Shown here in pieces: positions 32,168 to 33,853 of a DNA stretch of 33,853 bases (position 1 is the stretch's first letter; each line of letters begins with the position of its first letter). Made by a program: the position numbers and the translations under genes. The stretch spans positions 1 to 33,853 of the forward strand of contig NEUS01000036.1 in assembly GCA_002288455.1 (NCBI GenBank), in the 5' to 3' direction. A model generated the notes under the pieces. It made no database searches and was not told the DNA's origin. It was given only the letters and a program-made list of their open reading frames with translations. The stretch is from Opitutia bacterium Tous-C1TDCM (GTDB lineage Bacteria; Verrucomicrobiota; Verrucomicrobiia; Opitutales; Opitutaceae).

Positions 32168-32560
32168 TCACCAATCCTGCACGCGTCCGCGCCGCGCCTT
32201 GTGTTTCGCGCGGTGCTTCTTCGTCTCGATCATCCGGACCTTTTGCCCGCGGCTCTTCTGCCGGTTCCGCCGCCGCTCCGTTTCCCGCTCGTCGACCGCC
32301 GCCGCCTTGGCCGTGCGCACCTGCGCCTCGAGCCGGCCGCACAACTCCTGCCACGCCTGCAACCGGTTGGCCGCCTGCGACCGCTCCTGCTGGCAACGCA
32401 CCTCGATCCCCGTCGGCCGATGCCGCAGCGCCACGGTCGAACTCGTTTTGTTGATCTTCTGCCCGCCGGGGCCCGTGCCGCGCACAAAGCGTTCGTCGAC
32501 GTCGGCCGCACCGGTGCCGAGCGCAGCCAGACGGGATTCGATTTGGGGTGGTAAAGCCAT
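32168..32560 (-). CDS. GGQ-domain peptidyl-tRNA hydrolase / release-factor-like protein (ArfB/C12orf65-like)
   Basis: A 130-residue class-I release-factor-like protein without codon-recognition domains. The GGQ catalytic loop is GTGPGGQKINKTSS (Gly32-Gly33-Gln34), followed by VALRHRPTGIEVRCQQERSQAANR and a strongly basic C-terminal tail (RRRNRQKSRGQK, KKHRAKHKARR) that would sit in the mRNA channel. This layout matches ArfB/YaeJ and C12orf65-type rescue factors, which hydrolyse peptidyl-tRNA on stalled ribosomes without a stop codon in the A site. The length is close to E. coli ArfB (140). The ATG at 32560 is well placed. It is divergent from the MoxR gene across 122 bases. A truncated copy of its last third lies at 28639-28746. 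Confidence 0.88.
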   Translation of the reverse strand: MALPPQIESRLAALGTGAADVDERFVRGTGPGGQKINKTSSTVALRHRPTGIEVRCQQERSQAANRLQAWQELCGRLEAQVRTAKAAAVDERETERRRNRQKSRGQKVRMIETKKHRAKHKARRGRVQDW

Positions 32561-32682
32561 GGGCGCCGCGTTTCCTCGCAGGGAAACTTATCGGCGGTCC
32601 CCGAGTCAAACCGCCCCTTGCGCTGCGGCCCGCGGCGCGTTTCTCTTTTCCGCTTCAACCCACGTCCCTCCCACTTGTTCTC

Positions 32683-33645
32683 ATGCTGACAGGTCCCGCT
32701 TGGTCCCAGAAACTCCGCGCTGAAATTGGCAAGGCCGTGATCGGCCAGGATGCCGTGGTCGAACGCCTGCTCGTGGCCCTCCTCGCCAACGGCCACGTCC
32801 TCCTCGAAGGCATGCCCGGCCTCGCGAAAACCCTCCTCATCAAATCGCTCGGCACCGCCCTCGGCGTGCAATTCGAACGCGTGCAGTTCACGCCCGACCT
32901 GCTGCCCAGCGACGTCGTCGGCACCATGATCTTCCAGCCGAAGAACGGCGAGTTCACCGCCCACCGCGGCCCCATCTTCGCCAATCTCGTGCTCGCCGAC
33001 GAAATCAACCGCGCCCCCGCCAAGGTCCAGAGCGCCCTGCTCGAAGGCATGCAGGAACGCCAGGTCACGATCGGCGGACAAACGCATCCGCTGCCGCGGC
33101 CGTTCTTCGTCATGGCCACGCAAAATCCCGTCGAGCAGGAAGGCACCTATCCGTTGCCCGAGGCCCAGACGGACCGCTTCCTCTTCAAGCTCATCGTCGA
33201 CTACCCCACCGCCGAGGAAGAATCCTCGATGATGAGCCGCTGGGGCCAGGTCACGAAACAGCCGTCGCTCGTCCCCGCCTCCAGCGGCGAGGAACTGCTC
33301 GGTCTGCGCACACAGGTCGACGCGATCCACGTCTCGCCCGCCGTCCAAGGCTACATCCTCTCCCTGGTCCGCGGCACGCGCGCCCTCGCGGAACGCGGCG
33401 GCCCGCAGAAACGCTATCTCAATTTCGGCGCCTCGCCGCGCGCCTCGCTCGCCCTTTACCAATCCGGCCGCGCCCTCGCCTGGCTCCGCGGCCAGGACTA
33501 CGTCTCGCCGGCCCTGATCCAGGATCTCGCCGCCGATGTCCTCCGCCACCGCATCGGTCTCACCTACGAGGCCGAGGCCGAGGAAATCTCCGCCGACAAG
33601 ATCGTCGCCCAAGTCGTCGAACGCACGCCGGTGCCCGCCCAGTAA
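32683..33645 (+). CDS. MoxR-family AAA+ ATPase
   Basis: A 320-residue AAA+ ATPase with Walker A GMPGLAKT (43-50), Walker B NLVLADEINRAPAKVQSALLE, a sensor region FFVMATQNPVEQEGTYPLPEAQTDRF, and the C-terminal lid ending in YLNFGASPRASLAL. MoxR ATPases act as chaperones for metal-cofactor or envelope protein assembly, usually encoded with DUF58 and VWA/BatA-type genes. The next gene, starting 33 bases downstream, is indeed a DUF58 protein. ATG 32683 gives the family-normal N-terminus; the longer frame adds 45 residues of intergenic sequence. It is divergent from the release-factor-like gene. Confidence 0.93.
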   Translation: MLTGPAWSQKLRAEIGKAVIGQDAVVERLLVALLANGHVLLEGMPGLAKTLLIKSLGTALGVQFERVQFTPDLLPSDVVGTMIFQPKNGEFTAHRGPIFANLVLADEINRAPAKVQSALLEGMQERQVTIGGQTHPLPRPFFVMATQNPVEQEGTYPLPEAQTDRFLFKLIVDYPTAEEESSMMSRWGQVTKQPSLVPASSGEELLGLRTQVDAIHVSPAVQGYILSLVRGTRALAERGGPQKRYLNFGASPRASLALYQSGRALAWLRGQDYVSPALIQDLAADVLRHRIGLTYEAEAEEISADKIVAQVVERTPVPAQ

Positions 33646-33677
33646 ATCGCCCGCGCCGCCGCGCGCCGCGTTTTCCG

Positions 33678-33853
33678 ATGCCTTCCGCCGTCGCTTCCCC
33701 GCCTCCCGCCGCTTCGCCGCTGGCCCTTCTGCGCCAGCTCGAATGGCGCGTGCGCCATGCGGTGGAAAACGTGCTCAGCGGCGAATACCGTTCCGCCTTC
33801 CGCGGCCGCGGCATGGAGTTCGACCAGGTCGTGAAGTACGAGTTCGGCGACGA
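33678..33853 (+). CDS. DUF58 domain protein (N-terminal part, cut by the window end)
   Basis: Starts at ATG 33678 and runs off the window after 58 codons. The visible product has a short Pro/Ala N-terminus, then LLRQLEWRVRHAVENVLSGEYRSAFRGRGMEFDQVVKYEFGDD in pieces such as GEYRSAF, GRGMEFD and YEFGDD, which are hallmark motifs of DUF58 proteins. These are the usual partners of MoxR ATPases, carrying a von Willebrand-like fold after this region. It lies 32 bases after moxR and is probably co-transcribed. Confidence 0.85.
   Translation, partial: MPSAVASPPPAASPLALLRQLEWRVRHAVENVLSGEYRSAFRGRGMEFDQVVKYEFGD

Noticed and set aside
1..33853. CRISPR arrays, tRNA, rRNA, insertion sequences with transposase, phage genes
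   Set aside because: I saw no regularly spaced repeats with spacers, no recognisable tRNA/rRNA sequence and no transposase or integrase frames.

Overview
The window is GC-rich (roughly 65-70% by eye), densely coded DNA that looks like a Verrucomicrobiota chromosome, most likely Opitutaceae-like. The evidence is a PVC-type large secreted c-type cytochrome/dehydrogenase, a XylR-like AraC regulator with a LacI-type sensor, two Gfo/Idh/MocA oxidoreductases (one with a Tat signal), and a large TonB receptor with an N-terminal carboxypeptidase-like domain. Shine-Dalgarno signals are generally weak. The taxonomic call is inference from gene content; no rRNA or marker gene is present.

Layout. 1-2.9 kb: surE, then a convergent lipoprotein gene and a XylR-like regulator. 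3.1-7.3 kb: a PVC cytochrome gene and a Gfo/Idh/MocA oxidoreductase, divergent from the regulator and probably controlled by it. 7.3-10.7 kb (minus): a Tat-exported Gfo/Idh/MocA oxidoreductase followed by a secreted HEAT-repeat protein. 10.75-11.7 kb: an ABC ATPase without its permeases. 11.7-25.4 kb: a signalling island (below). 25.5-28.6 kb: a MOSC protein and a penicillin-acylase-type Ntn hydrolase. 28.6-32.6 kb: a TonB receptor flanked on both sides by copies of a palindrome plus the 3' end of a GGQ release-factor-like gene. 32.7 kb to the end: a MoxR ATPase and the start of a DUF58 protein.

The signalling island is the most unusual part. On the minus strand, five genes are packed with overlaps or a 2-bp gap: REC-histidine kinase, a beta-ketoacyl-synthase-like protein, a multi-TM histidine kinase, a GAF kinase-like protein with a degenerate ATP site, and a nucleotidyltransferase. 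Across rmuC, the plus strand carries a paralogous multi-TM kinase, a receiver fused to a kinase-like remnant, and two DNA-binding regulators (winged-helix and LuxR-type) whose receiver-like domains seem to lack the phospho-acceptor Asp. The ketosynthase-like protein keeps the Cys but has lost both catalytic His positions. Both multi-TM kinases are base-composition mosaics: AT-richer sensor halves joined to GC-rich kinase halves. A working idea is a lipid- or acyl-linked membrane signalling system that ends in these two regulators. The gene order and residues are visible in the sequence; the function is inference.
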